Notes under the pieces: generated by a model
Told to the model about the DNA's origin: nothing
What the model saw: the letters and a program-made list of their open reading frames with translations, nothing else
Database searches by the model: none
From: Planctobacterium sp965279005
Lineage (GTDB): Bacteria > Pseudomonadota > Gammaproteobacteria > Enterobacterales > Alteromonadaceae
Direction: 5' to 3'
NCBI GenBank assembly: GCA_965279005.1
Contig: CBDIHK010000009.1
Location: 3,698-67,697 of the forward strand
Length of the DNA: 64,000 nucleotides
Position numbers and translations under genes: made by a program
Shown: positions 17,944-27,144 of the stretch, piece by piece
Numbering within the stretch: the first letter of the stretch is position 1
Layout of the letters: each line of letters opens with the position of its first letter

Positions 17944-19581
17944 ATGCGTTCGAATAAGAAACAAACTACAAGCAAAATATTTCTAGGTGTCGGTGTCTCA
18001 GCCCTAACGATGGTCGCTTCAGCAGTAACTGCTGCTACTGCACCGGTTAAAGCGACTGTGTCTGAAGCTGCTGAAAAACCCACCTTAGTTCTGCAACAAG
18101 CAGCGGTACAAGAGCGGTATATCATCGTTTTTAAAGATACCAAAGATAAAGGTTTGCGGGCTATGGATCGCGGTGAGGCCTTATTTTCCAAGAGTGGTGA
18201 GCTCAAAGCAGATGTTGCAGCGAATATGGTTAGGACTCTAGGTGGCGAGCCCATCAAAGCCTTGACCAAGCACAACATGATTGTTGCCAAATTGGACAAG
18301 AAAACCATGAATTTACTCTCTGGCCACTACAGTGTAGCGTCAGTAGAGGTTGACCCTAAGCGTTACCTAATGGCGCAAACAACAACTTATGGCATCCCCA
18401 TGGTGCAGTCTAACCAATTGTCGCAGTCAAACTTGAGTGCCCGCAAAGTGTGTGTAATTGACACTGGCTACAATTTAGGCCACCCAGATCTACCTGACCA
18501 AAACAACGGTGCAACTGGTGTTGCCAATAATGGTAGCGTAGGCAGCTGGTCAAACGACGGCAACGGTCACGGTACCCACGTATCTGGTACCATTGCTGCG
18601 CTAGATAACAACGAAGGTGTTGTAGGCGTGTATCCTGGCGTTGATATCCACACTGTTAAAATCTTCAATGACCAAGGCAACTGGACTTTTGCGTCTGACT
18701 TGATCCAAGGTATACAACAGTGTGCTGACGCCGGTTCGAATGTTGTCAACATGAGCTTGGGTGGTGGTGGTTCTTCCACATCAGAAGCCAATGCTATGCA
18801 AAACTTCGTAAACCAAGGCATGATGCTAGTTGCTGCAGCTGGTAATGATGGCAACAGCAGCTTCTCTTATCCTGCTTCTTATGACGCTGTTATTTCTGTT
18901 GGTGCGGTTGGTTCTAATGAATCGCATGCTTCATATTCACAATACAATAGCCAAGTAGAAATTGCAGGCCCTGGTTCTTCAGTATTGTCTACTTACCCTA
19001 CCAATACCTACGCAACCTTGAGTGGTACGTCTATGGCAACACCACACGTTGCCGGTGCTGCTGCATTGGTATGGAGTTTCTTCACCCAGTGTTCTAACGA
19101 AGATATCCGTGCTGCATTGAATGCAACAGCGAAAGATAAAGGTAGTGCTGGCCGCGATAATTTCTATGGCCATGGTATCGTGCAGTCGAAAGATGCCTAT
19201 GATTACCTAAACACCTTTGGATGTGCTGGTGATCCTAATGGTGGTGGTTCAGGCGGTGGCACTGGTGGTGGCGGTGTTGACCCTGTTTCCGGTACCCTTA
19301 GCAACCTAAGTGGATCTCGTGGAAACTGGGATCGTTACACTTGGGATATCCCGGCGGGCGTTTCCAGTATGGAAGTGCGTATCAGCGGTGGCTCTGGTGA
19401 TGCCGACCTTTACCTGCGCTATGGTTCACAGCCTTCCACTTCAAGCTGGGATTGCCGTCCGTACAATAACGGTAACAACGAAGTTTGTACCTTCACCAAC
19501 CCTGCTGCAGGTACTTGGCACATTGGTATCCGTGCTTATAGGACTTACAGTGGTGTAACTATGGACTATAGCTACCAATAA
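17944..19581 (+). CDS. Secreted S8 subtilisin-like serine protease with C-terminal PPC domain
   Basis: 545 residues. Signal peptide in the first 33 residues, an inhibitor-I9-like propeptide (about 57-142), then the S8 domain with Asp173 (VIDTGYN), His212 (GHGTHVSG) and Ser363 (GTSMATPHVAG). A Gly-rich linker leads to a PPC domain (about 450-545, with GGSGDADLYLRYG). Such proteases are exported by Sec and mature by cutting off both ends. Likely an extracellular nutritional protease. It stands divergent from the AraC-type sensor and is followed by a strong terminator. Confidence 0.95.
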   Translation: MRSNKKQTTSKIFLGVGVSALTMVASAVTAATAPVKATVSEAAEKPTLVLQQAAVQERYIIVFKDTKDKGLRAMDRGEALFSKSGELKADVAANMVRTLGGEPIKALTKHNMIVAKLDKKTMNLLSGHYSVASVEVDPKRYLMAQTTTYGIPMVQSNQLSQSNLSARKVCVIDTGYNLGHPDLPDQNNGATGVANNGSVGSWSNDGNGHGTHVSGTIAALDNNEGVVGVYPGVDIHTVKIFNDQGNWTFASDLIQGIQQCADAGSNVVNMSLGGGGSSTSEANAMQNFVNQGMMLVAAAGNDGNSSFSYPASYDAVISVGAVGSNESHASYSQYNSQVEIAGPGSSVLSTYPTNTYATLSGTSMATPHVAGAAALVWSFFTQCSNEDIRAALNATAKDKGSAGRDNFYGHGIVQSKDAYDYLNTFGCAGDPNGGGSGGGTGGGGVDPVSGTLSNLSGSRGNWDRYTWDIPAGVSSMEVRISGGSGDADLYLRYGSQPSTSSWDCRPYNNGNNEVCTFTNPAAGTWHIGIRAYRTYSGVTMDYSYQ

Positions 19582-19640
19582 GTTTGCTGGACTAATATTG
19601 GTGGGGCTAGTTGAACCTACCAATGTTGTCTTCATTGTTT

Positions 19641-19666
19641 AGCCGCACACATGTGCGGCTTTTTTG
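19641..19666 (+). terminator. Rho-independent terminator of the subtilase gene
   Basis: AGCCGCAC (19641-19648) pairs with GTGCGGCT (19653-19660), with a 4-base loop and a run of T. It lies 60 bases after the stop. Confidence 0.9.
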
Positions 19667-19700
19667 TTTGAAATAACCACAGTGAGCTTGGAGGGCTGGT

Positions 19701-21815
19701 TTAAAGCGCCAAAGCTAACCTGGAAATTTCACCGTTTTCGCTCCTCGCAGGCTTTGCACAACACAATAATACTTCGTCTGTTGCATGCAGTGCCGTGGCA
19801 TTTGCACTGTGGCTGACCTTGCCCTCAGTAATTTTGACTGCGCAGGCTCCGCACTGTCCGGTACGGCAGCCAAAAATTGGTTCTATACCGTGGTTTTCCG
19901 CAAATTCCAGTAAGTTGCCATCTTCTTTGGACCAACCTTGTTCAACCTGGCTTTGCGCAAACTGAACCACCGCATTATCGGCAGTTTCGGCGAGTTTTTG
20001 CTCTCTTGTTAAGGTTTTTGACTGGCGTTTTAAGGTAGCGGGACCAAAGGACTCGGCTTTGATATCTGCATCATCGACGCCTAGTTGCAACAGCATGTCA
20101 TAGCTATCTTGCATAAACTGCGCAGGACCGCACAAGTAAAACTGGTAATGGTCAATAGGCAGCAGCGTCTGTAACTTGGCTTTATCCATTCGGCCTACCA
20201 AGTATTTGTTTGGACTTGCCTCGTCAGAACTTGATGGTTTACTCAGCAACTGGGCTACCTTAGCACTACCAACGCTGTTTTGGACTAGATCAGAAAGCTC
20301 TTTGGCAAAGGCTTGTTGTGAACCATTTCGGAAGCTTGTAATGAAGATAGCCTGCCTTTGCGCTCCAGTATTGAGGAGTTGGCGAAACATTGACAGGGCA
20401 GGGGTGATGCCAATGCCCGCCGTTAGGAAAACAACCGGTCTCGCATTTTCGGGCTCTAATGAGAATTGTCCGGCCGGTTTGCTAACCTCTATCTTGTCAC
20501 CTACTTTGAGTTTTGTATGGAGGTAAGTTGACACCCTACCATCAGGGCTCAATCCATTTCGGCTGGTTTCTCGCTTGATGCTGACCCGAAAAAAGGGATC
20601 AGATGGTGCACTTGAAATAGTGTAATTGCGCAAATAGTTTTTGCCATCCAGTTCTACGTTGAGCGTTATAAATTGGCCTGCATTAAATTTTGGTATGTCG
20701 CCATTGGGCCACTGCAAATAGAAGGACTTAATGTTTTGTGACTCTTGCTCAATACGTTCGATGTGCACTGAATGCCATCGGGTTTTTTGTGCCAGTTTTT
20801 GTGCTTCTATGCGTTGGTTGGAGGCGAGCCATGTATCTGTCATTTTGGTGTAAGGAGAATAAGCATCAAATTTCCAGCGCCAAGGTAAGGCATTTTCTAA
20901 CAAAAATCCATGTTTCAAGCTGAACTGCCACAGCCTTTTAGCACCGTTAAAGTATGCAGTCTCTCGGCTATGCCATAGGATCTTTGCGGTTCCGGTCAAG
21001 GTAAGCACATGGCCATTGTTAAAGTCGATAAAAAGCAAGCCTACATTAGGGTTAACTTCAATATTGCCCAGAGTATTGAAGTGGTTGTTACCGCTAAAGT
21101 CGGGAATGGTAAGGGTGCTGTCATTATCAATGCGGATAAACCCGGGTTGGCCGCCTCGGTATGAAATGTCGGTGCCACTTTCTGGTTCACAGTGCCCAGT
21201 GCTTTGGCCTAGGTTGCTGCTTGCCACAAAAAAGCTATCGGATTTGGCAATAAGCGATTTTGTACGTCGATCAAAATGCGCTATTTGGGTTGTGCTTGCT
21301 TTTGCATGGCCTTTTTGGGTTAGTGGATGTAATTTCCGGGTTTGGATATATTGCGGGCAGTTGCCAAAGGCTTGCAAGATATCCAGTTCTATTTGTCCAT
21401 TGTGGTACCTATCCAATTGGCCGCTGAGCCTATTTCTGCGGCGGTTGGAAAGGTCAATCCCGAGAAGGCCAAGTCGTGGCTTTGCACTGCTGTTCGCGTT
21501 TGCAAGGACATCATTCAAAGGATCCCCTATCAGCGGATTAGCTTTTATCGACATGCGCTTGCTATCTTGTGTTGATATAAAGCCAGGTTCTGATGCCAGG
21601 ATAGACGCCCAAACATGACCATTGCTATCATTGGAACCCATGAATATATAGGGCAATTGCTGGTAAAAGTCCTGATGCTGCCTGGGCATATGAACCCGTA
21701 CCATCATGCGCCCAAATTCAGCCATTTGTTCAGCAATACCTAGCCGCTCTTGGATGGCGATTTCCCCTGCATGGAAAACGCTGTGTGCAGATGGATTATT
21801 TGTTTGCTTAGTCAT
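19701..21815 (-). CDS. Fusion flavoprotein: PNPOx-like domain, FAD/NAD(P) reductase and 2Fe-2S ferredoxin
   Basis: 704 residues from the ATG at 21815, which has GAGGT at 5-base spacing; the frame stays open to 21926. The N-terminal third resembles the pyridoxamine-phosphate-oxidase-like FMN fold. The middle (about 350-600) is a ferredoxin-reductase module with the FAD motif LRNYTISSAP and an NAD(P) segment ending in LCGPAQFM. The C-terminus is a plant-type ferredoxin with CRTGQCGAC and a later Cys. It probably passes NAD(P)H electrons through FAD and the Fe-S centre to an unknown acceptor. Divergent from nothing; GST lies behind it on the same strand. Confidence 0.87.
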   Translation of the reverse strand: MTKQTNNPSAHSVFHAGEIAIQERLGIAEQMAEFGRMMVRVHMPRQHQDFYQQLPYIFMGSNDSNGHVWASILASEPGFISTQDSKRMSIKANPLIGDPLNDVLANANSSAKPRLGLLGIDLSNRRRNRLSGQLDRYHNGQIELDILQAFGNCPQYIQTRKLHPLTQKGHAKASTTQIAHFDRRTKSLIAKSDSFFVASSNLGQSTGHCEPESGTDISYRGGQPGFIRIDNDSTLTIPDFSGNNHFNTLGNIEVNPNVGLLFIDFNNGHVLTLTGTAKILWHSRETAYFNGAKRLWQFSLKHGFLLENALPWRWKFDAYSPYTKMTDTWLASNQRIEAQKLAQKTRWHSVHIERIEQESQNIKSFYLQWPNGDIPKFNAGQFITLNVELDGKNYLRNYTISSAPSDPFFRVSIKRETSRNGLSPDGRVSTYLHTKLKVGDKIEVSKPAGQFSLEPENARPVVFLTAGIGITPALSMFRQLLNTGAQRQAIFITSFRNGSQQAFAKELSDLVQNSVGSAKVAQLLSKPSSSDEASPNKYLVGRMDKAKLQTLLPIDHYQFYLCGPAQFMQDSYDMLLQLGVDDADIKAESFGPATLKRQSKTLTREQKLAETADNAVVQFAQSQVEQGWSKEDGNLLEFAENHGIEPIFGCRTGQCGACAVKITEGKVSHSANATALHATDEVLLCCAKPARSENGEISRLALAL

Positions 21816-22064
21816 GGCGCACCTCGTTCGGTCTTGGGTTACTTTGGCTGGCGAGATCCTGGAGCGATTCAATTGGTAGATGGTGCAATTCAAATTGGGA
21901 TAAATGGTGGCAATGCACATATCCACAGTTTTCTGTTTTTAGGCGTTGCAAAAAACGTTTTATGTTTACCAAGCTTGGCCAAGGGTACTGGTGCATTGTC
22001 ACACTCCCATTTGAATTAATGGCTTATTTCTAATGTTAAATCACTGCAGGATTTAGCTGTCTGA

Positions 22065-22691
22065 TTACGCTGCCAAAGCTTTCTTGGCAGCAGTTTCTGT
22101 TGCCGGCATTGGGATAAAACCAGGTAAGGATTCAACGCGCTCCAACCAAGCAGATACTGTAGGAAATTCAGACAAGTCGATACCCCCTTCTGGGGCATGC
22201 GCGGTATACGTATACATGGCAATATCAGCAATGGTGGCATGGTCAGACACAAACCAGTCTCTACCTGACAAATGCTGTTCCATTATATGCAGCAGTTCAG
22301 CTGAGGCTTTTTGTAGCTCTGCCAAATCATAAGGGGCACCAAATACTTCCACCAAGCGTGCACGGGCAGGCCCCAGGGACAGCTCTTTTGTTGCTTTGGA
22401 TAACCATATTTGGATTTGGGCGGCCACGGCAGCATCGTTTGGATACCATTTGTTGCTAATATCGTATTTGCTGGCCAGGTATACCAAAATGGCATTGGAG
22501 TCGAATAGGGTGACGTCACTATCTTCAAGCGTGGGCACTTGGCCAAAAGGATTTTTTTGTAAGTATTCAGGTTCTTTGTGGGCACCGTTGAGCAGGTCGA
22601 CCGGAATGATCGTTGTTTGTAGGCCTAGTATGTTGGCAAATAGGCGAACCCTGTGGGCATGGCCAGATAGTTCTAAGTCGTAAAGTTTCAT
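22065..22691 (-). CDS. Glutathione S-transferase family protein
   Basis: 208 residues from the ATG at 22691 (MKLYDLELSG), supported by GAGGA 7 bases upstream; longer frames run into the LysR gene. The thioredoxin-fold N-terminal half has the QVPTLED cis-Pro segment and ends with the glutathione-contact DSNAILVYLA. The helical C-terminal half is normal. It conjugates or reduces small electrophiles with glutathione. It is divergent from a LysR regulator, which probably controls it, and lies 249 bases upstream of the flavoprotein. Confidence 0.92.
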   Translation of the reverse strand: MKLYDLELSGHAHRVRLFANILGLQTTIIPVDLLNGAHKEPEYLQKNPFGQVPTLEDSDVTLFDSNAILVYLASKYDISNKWYPNDAAVAAQIQIWLSKATKELSLGPARARLVEVFGAPYDLAELQKASAELLHIMEQHLSGRDWFVSDHATIADIAMYTYTAHAPEGGIDLSEFPTVSAWLERVESLPGFIPMPATETAAKKALAA

Positions 22692-22815
22692 AATAATGTC
22701 CTCATAATCGAATTGAAGGGGCGTTTCAGCCGACGTATTTACTTTACTATTGTGCAATTCGTGGATAAATGCGTTAATTATGGAATCACTATCCATAAAA
22801 TGTTGATAATCGGCC

Positions 22816-23709
22816 ATGGACAAGATTGATACGATGCGGGTATTTGTAGCTGTAGCACGCCACAGATCGTTTACTAGTGCGGCGTCGGAACTGGATTTGG
22901 CAGTGCAAACCGTCAGCAAGTACGTTAAGTCACTTGAAGACCGTTTGGATGTGCAGCTTTTTGACCGGACCACGCGCCGGGTTAGCTTAAATGAAACCGG
23001 TAAAGCATATTTTGAGTATTGCGTCGGCTTACTGGAACAGTTCGAAGAAGTTGAAAATGCCATTAAATCTCAACACAGCTCGCCCAGGGGCAAAGTCCGC
23101 TTAACCGCGCCAACTGCGTTTGGCGAGCTGCACCTGGTTCCGGCCTTGGCCAAATTCCAGCAGCGTTACCCCCAAATCAAGATTGATTTGGATCTTAGCA
23201 ACCGAAAAGTGGCCTTGGTTGAAGAAGGGTTTGACATGGCGATCCGCATTGGCGATTTAGCCAGTTCGAGTTTGGTGGCGAAGAAGCTTGTATCTATGCG
23301 GGTTTGCGTGTGCGCCAGTCCAAGCTATCTCAAAAGCCGAGGTAGGCCAGGGTCACCGCAGGAGCTGGGCGAGCACAATTGTTTGGTAGATGCCAATTTC
23401 AGGCACGGTAAATCCTGGCCATTTAAAGTCGATGGCGAACTAATAAAGGTAGATGTCAATGGCAACTTCCAGGGCAACTCGCCGCGTTCAATAAGGCAGA
23501 TGGCGCTGGCTGGAATCGGGATTGGCATGTGTCCGATGTATGTTATCAGCCATGACCTATTGGCTGGAAAGCTTGAGCTATTATTTGAACAATACGAAGC
23601 TTACGATTTCGGCGTATTTGCCCTCTACCCCCATCGGCAGCACCTGTCTAACAGGGTTAGGTTGTTAGTGGATTTTTTAGCGCAGCAATTCCGGCAATTA
23701 CCTCAATAA
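22816..23709 (+). CDS. LysR-family transcriptional regulator
   Basis: 297 residues, family length. An N-terminal winged helix-turn-helix (about 1-60, with FTSAASELDLAVQTVSKYVK) is followed by the effector-binding domain. The 124-base gap to the divergent GST gene is the usual place for a LysR operator, so regulation of the GST (and perhaps the downstream flavoprotein) is likely. The effector is unknown. Confidence 0.94.
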   Translation: MDKIDTMRVFVAVARHRSFTSAASELDLAVQTVSKYVKSLEDRLDVQLFDRTTRRVSLNETGKAYFEYCVGLLEQFEEVENAIKSQHSSPRGKVRLTAPTAFGELHLVPALAKFQQRYPQIKIDLDLSNRKVALVEEGFDMAIRIGDLASSSLVAKKLVSMRVCVCASPSYLKSRGRPGSPQELGEHNCLVDANFRHGKSWPFKVDGELIKVDVNGNFQGNSPRSIRQMALAGIGIGMCPMYVISHDLLAGKLELLFEQYEAYDFGVFALYPHRQHLSNRVRLLVDFLAQQFRQLPQ

Positions 23710-23748
23710 TAGGCTAGTCTTAAATTATCCGAACCGCTTGAATTGTTT

Positions 23749-24420
23749 ATGCAGCGCCTCTTTTTATTACTGCTGGTTTTTCATTTTAAAGTATACGCAG
23801 GGTTTACCGCTGACATTACCTTAAGCAACGACTATCTATTTAATGGCGTTACCCAGACGCAAAAAGACCCAGCGTTGCAGATGGGGGTGAATTATCAAAT
23901 AAACCAAAGCTGGTACCTAGGGGCTTGGACATCCAATGTAGATTTTGGCACCGGCACTGACCTTGAATTGGATTTTTATACCGGTTATGCATGGTCGTTG
24001 CAGGACGGTGTTGCGCTAGATATTGGGGTGGCTGAATATACCTACCACGGCGACGGCAGCGCGTCGGATATCAACTATACCGAATTTTATTTTAGTGCTT
24101 CGCAGAGCGGTTATACTGCGAAAGTGTTTTATGCGCCGGACTATGCTGGCACGGGCGCGGGGCATGTTATTGTTGACCTGTCTAGAAGTTGGCAGGTGCA
24201 TTCTGGCTGGGGGTTAAACGCTGGTGTCGCGTACTCCAAAAGCTTGGATAGTGAAGACTTCACTTGGAGTGAAGGAGATAGTGATTATCTCTATGGTTTT
24301 GTCACTGCCAGCAAACAACTATTTGGCTTTGACTTGAGCTTTGGGCTACATGCGTTGAATGAGGATAGTTTGGAAGGCAGTACTTTCCTCTTGGCTGTAA
24401 GTAGAAGCTTAGAGTTTTAA
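23749..24420 (+). CDS. TorF-family putative outer-membrane porin
   Basis: 223 residues from ATG 23749; a TTG two codons earlier is also possible, and no strong ribosome site is seen. A signal peptide ends near VYA. The mature part starts with the family pattern FTADITLSNDYLFNGVTQTQ and runs through alternating beta strands to a C-terminal aromatic residue (SLEF), typical of an outer-membrane barrel. Substrate unknown. Forms a short rightward run with the binding protein that follows. Confidence 0.85.
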   Translation: MQRLFLLLLVFHFKVYAGFTADITLSNDYLFNGVTQTQKDPALQMGVNYQINQSWYLGAWTSNVDFGTGTDLELDFYTGYAWSLQDGVALDIGVAEYTYHGDGSASDINYTEFYFSASQSGYTAKVFYAPDYAGTGAGHVIVDLSRSWQVHSGWGLNAGVAYSKSLDSEDFTWSEGDSDYLYGFVTASKQLFGFDLSFGLHALNEDSLEGSTFLLAVSRSLEF

Positions 24421-24516
24421 TCGTTTCAAGGAGCACTTGGTATTTTTACAATCAGCGGTATAGCTACAGGGAATAAGCAACATGCGTCAAACAAGTGCAA
24501 GCATATACTGTGTTGC

Positions 24517-25422
24517 TTGCTGGGGGTTGTGATTCTATTACACGGCAGTGCAGTTGTTGCTGCGCCAGTGTCAGTGTTCGTAGATATTGACGGTGAGCAA
24601 AGAGAAATCGTAGGCAGTCGCAGTCGCGCTGGTGGGTATTTGTTCAACTCAGGCGCAGAAAAAAATATAACATTAGCCACCCTTAATTGGGCTCCCTATA
24701 TTGCTGAAGACATTTGTGGCCAGGGCTGGGTGCAGCAGCTGGTTGTCGCAGCGTTAGTAAAGCAAAACTATTCAGTGGAAGTGTTTTTCTTGCCTTGGAA
24801 GCGGGCGGTTGCGATGGCGGAGACGGGCAAAGTTGATGCGTTGTTTCCCGAATATACCATTGCTCCTAATGCGCCATCGGATATTGTTAAAAACAAGAAA
24901 CGCTTGGATATGCTAATGTTGTCAGAACCCTTTCCTGGTGGCTCTGTGGTGTTTTGGCGGCGCAAGGGCAGTGGCATTGAGTTTGATGGCAATCTATTGG
25001 CGTTAAAGAATGTCGCCATAGGGGTGGTAGCCGGGTATGAAAATACGCCTGAGTTTGACGCTTTAATGGAACAGCGTTATTTCGCAATCAATAGTGCAGT
25101 GGATGATTGGTTTAACGTAAGAATGTTGTACAACGGTAGGATCGACCTAATCGTAGGCGATCCGCTAGTGCTAACCCATGCGGTAAGGGCTAATTTGCCC
25201 ATGAACCAAGCTCAAAAGTATTTGGACGCATTGGAAACGGTTGAGCCGCACCTGGCAGAACATCCGTTGTTCTTAGCGTTTTCTAAGTCAGTTACGGGAT
25301 TTGAAAGCAAGTTGGAAGATTTCAATAGTGCTATCTACACCATGAGGGAGACTGGTGAAATAGAACGGATCCGAAATAAGTACCAGGATCTGGCCCATCT
25401 TACCCAGTCATGCCAGCCTTAG
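24517..25422 (+). CDS. Periplasmic substrate-binding protein (SBP_bac_3-like), 5' end probably frameshifted
   Basis: 301 residues from TTG 24517. The fold of amino-acid-type binding proteins is seen from residue 50 (TLNWAPYIAED, later RMLYNGRIDLIVGD). The signal peptide is incomplete at this start. The in-frame bases upstream encode KCKHILCCLLG, which would complete it, but carry no ATG. An ATG at 24482 with AGGGAA upstream is in another frame. One missing base in the AAA near 24489-24491 would join the two. No permease genes are nearby. Either a sequence error or a damaged gene. Confidence 0.75.
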   Translation: MLGVVILLHGSAVVAAPVSVFVDIDGEQREIVGSRSRAGGYLFNSGAEKNITLATLNWAPYIAEDICGQGWVQQLVVAALVKQNYSVEVFFLPWKRAVAMAETGKVDALFPEYTIAPNAPSDIVKNKKRLDMLMLSEPFPGGSVVFWRRKGSGIEFDGNLLALKNVAIGVVAGYENTPEFDALMEQRYFAINSAVDDWFNVRMLYNGRIDLIVGDPLVLTHAVRANLPMNQAQKYLDALETVEPHLAEHPLFLAFSKSVTGFESKLEDFNSAIYTMRETGEIERIRNKYQDLAHLTQSCQP

Positions 25423-25503
25423 GGTTAACCATAGCCATCAATACACTGTCGCCGTTTTGCCATAATTAAGTAGTATTATGTTGTCACTAGTCCGCGTTGA
25501 GGC

Positions 25504-27144
25504 TTGCCATTGCATTTACCTAAAAGTACCCGAGACAATTTGCGATTCCTGCTAGCCGAAGTAGTTTCGCAGCTAAAGCACCTCATCAGTTATTTTGAAA
25601 CCGAATCCATCTCAACGGCGCAACGTTTATTGGATCGAAGCGGCTATGCCTATAATTTGATGTTGCGTATCCAAAACAGTTGCACACTGCACATTTCCCA
25701 AAACCGGCAAGCCGATACCATGACCCTGAGGGCATTGTCTTCCATTGCTACAGATTTGGAACGTATTGTAGAGTTGGCCCGCGAATGTATTCATCAGTTA
25801 GGTTATTTAAGGGATAGCCACAAACTGGATCTATTGGTTTATGTACCTTTGTTGAAGCAGGTTTATAAAAGCGTGTATCTGGTTGAAACCGCTTTGCTGT
25901 GCAACGACACCCAGCTGGCGTTGAAGCTTGGGCGCACCGAAAACAAACTGGATAAAAGCTATAAAAAGCTGTTGAAGAAATACACCAAGAAACTTAAAAA
26001 CAAAGAGTATACCGATGACCTTGTGACAGGATTATTTGTGGCCCACACAATAGAGCAAATGGGCGACATGTTACTCAATATCAGCGAGTCGATTATTTCC
26101 AGCAATATTGGCCAGCCAATGGAGCTGCAGCGCTTTGAGTCGTTACAAAACACTTTGAATAGTTGGCTGGACACTGGTGAAATCGCTGATTTGGAAATCA
26201 AACCTGTTGCGGAAACCCGTTCTGGCAGCGGAATTAAGTCAGTCAATGTCACCGATACCAATAACGACCAACGGTTAGCCATTTATAAAGAAGGTAAAAA
26301 ACGCAAGCTAAAAGAAGAGTATCAAGGTGTGGAGTCTTGGCATCAAATCTATCCAGGCATCGCCCCAGAGATCTTCACCTACCAGAAGGACGGCGATTCG
26401 GCAGCATTACTCATTGAGCACCTTCAGGGGGTGACCTTTGAGCAATTGTTAATGCAAAATAATAGGGCGATGCGTGAGGCCGCGACTAAGGCATTGCGCA
26501 AAACCTTGTTTTCAATTTGGGATGAAACCCGCCAAACACAAGGCTCCCAAGCCAGTTTTGTGGCGCAAATTAGGCAACGTTTACCGGATATCTATAATAT
26601 CCATCCATATTTCCGGCAACCTGATAGCAAGGTCGGGGATTTGCCCGTTCCAGGCATAGAGTCATTATTGCAAGCTGCAGAAAAAGTCGAAGCGGGCTTG
26701 CCCGCTCCGTTTTATGTCTATATCCATGGTGACTTCAACCTGGACAATATTATTTTTGATCCTGAGACGGGGCGGATTAATTTTATCGATTTACACCGTT
26801 CCACCTACAGTGATTATGTCCAAGATGTATCTGTGTATATGGTGTCCAACTACCGATTGCAAGTATTGGATAACCCTACTAGAAGGCGCATTTTTGAACA
26901 AATACGGGCGGCTTATTTGTTTGCGAGGAAATATGCGAAGCGGAATAACGATGAGTTTTTTGAAGCTCGACTGGCCTTAGGGCTAGCGCGATCCTTGGTG
27001 ACATCTACTCGATTTATCTTAGACAAAACACTGTCTAAGAAAATGTTCCTTAGGGCGGTGTATTTGTTGCAATCCTTGATTCAAACGAAACCTTCAAGGT
27101 TAGCTGAATACCGATTACTAATTGAGGATCTTTTTTATGGGTAA
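25504..27144 (+). CDS. PhoU-like domain fused to an APH-type kinase; first gene of a GAK-like operon
   Basis: 546 residues from TTG 25504 (TTG 25510 has the better ribosome spacing). Residues 1-220 are all-helical and PhoU/DUF47-like, with the repeated pattern IATDLERIVELARE and EQMGDMLLNISESI. Residues 250-546 are an aminoglycoside-phosphotransferase-like kinase: invariant-type Lys in AIYKEGKKRK, catalytic His408-Gly-Asp410 with Asn (HGDFNLDN), and metal-binding Asp429 (FIDLHRS). So it probably phosphorylates a small molecule or protein, with the helical half as sensor. It overlaps the ATP-grasp gene by 8 bases. The fusion is the lead component of the seven-gene cluster. Confidence 0.8.
   Translation: MPLHLPKSTRDNLRFLLAEVVSQLKHLISYFETESISTAQRLLDRSGYAYNLMLRIQNSCTLHISQNRQADTMTLRALSSIATDLERIVELARECIHQLGYLRDSHKLDLLVYVPLLKQVYKSVYLVETALLCNDTQLALKLGRTENKLDKSYKKLLKKYTKKLKNKEYTDDLVTGLFVAHTIEQMGDMLLNISESIISSNIGQPMELQRFESLQNTLNSWLDTGEIADLEIKPVAETRSGSGIKSVNVTDTNNDQRLAIYKEGKKRKLKEEYQGVESWHQIYPGIAPEIFTYQKDGDSAALLIEHLQGVTFEQLLMQNNRAMREAATKALRKTLFSIWDETRQTQGSQASFVAQIRQRLPDIYNIHPYFRQPDSKVGDLPVPGIESLLQAAEKVEAGLPAPFYVYIHGDFNLDNIIFDPETGRINFIDLHRSTYSDYVQDVSVYMVSNYRLQVLDNPTRRRIFEQIRAAYLFARKYAKRNNDEFFEARLALGLARSLVTSTRFILDKTLSKKMFLRAVYLLQSLIQTKPSRLAEYRLLIEDLFYG

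Noticed and set aside
17783..17986. Small rightward frame with a hydrophobic N-terminus
   Set aside because: It overlaps the subtilase start and the regulatory region, with no ribosome site.
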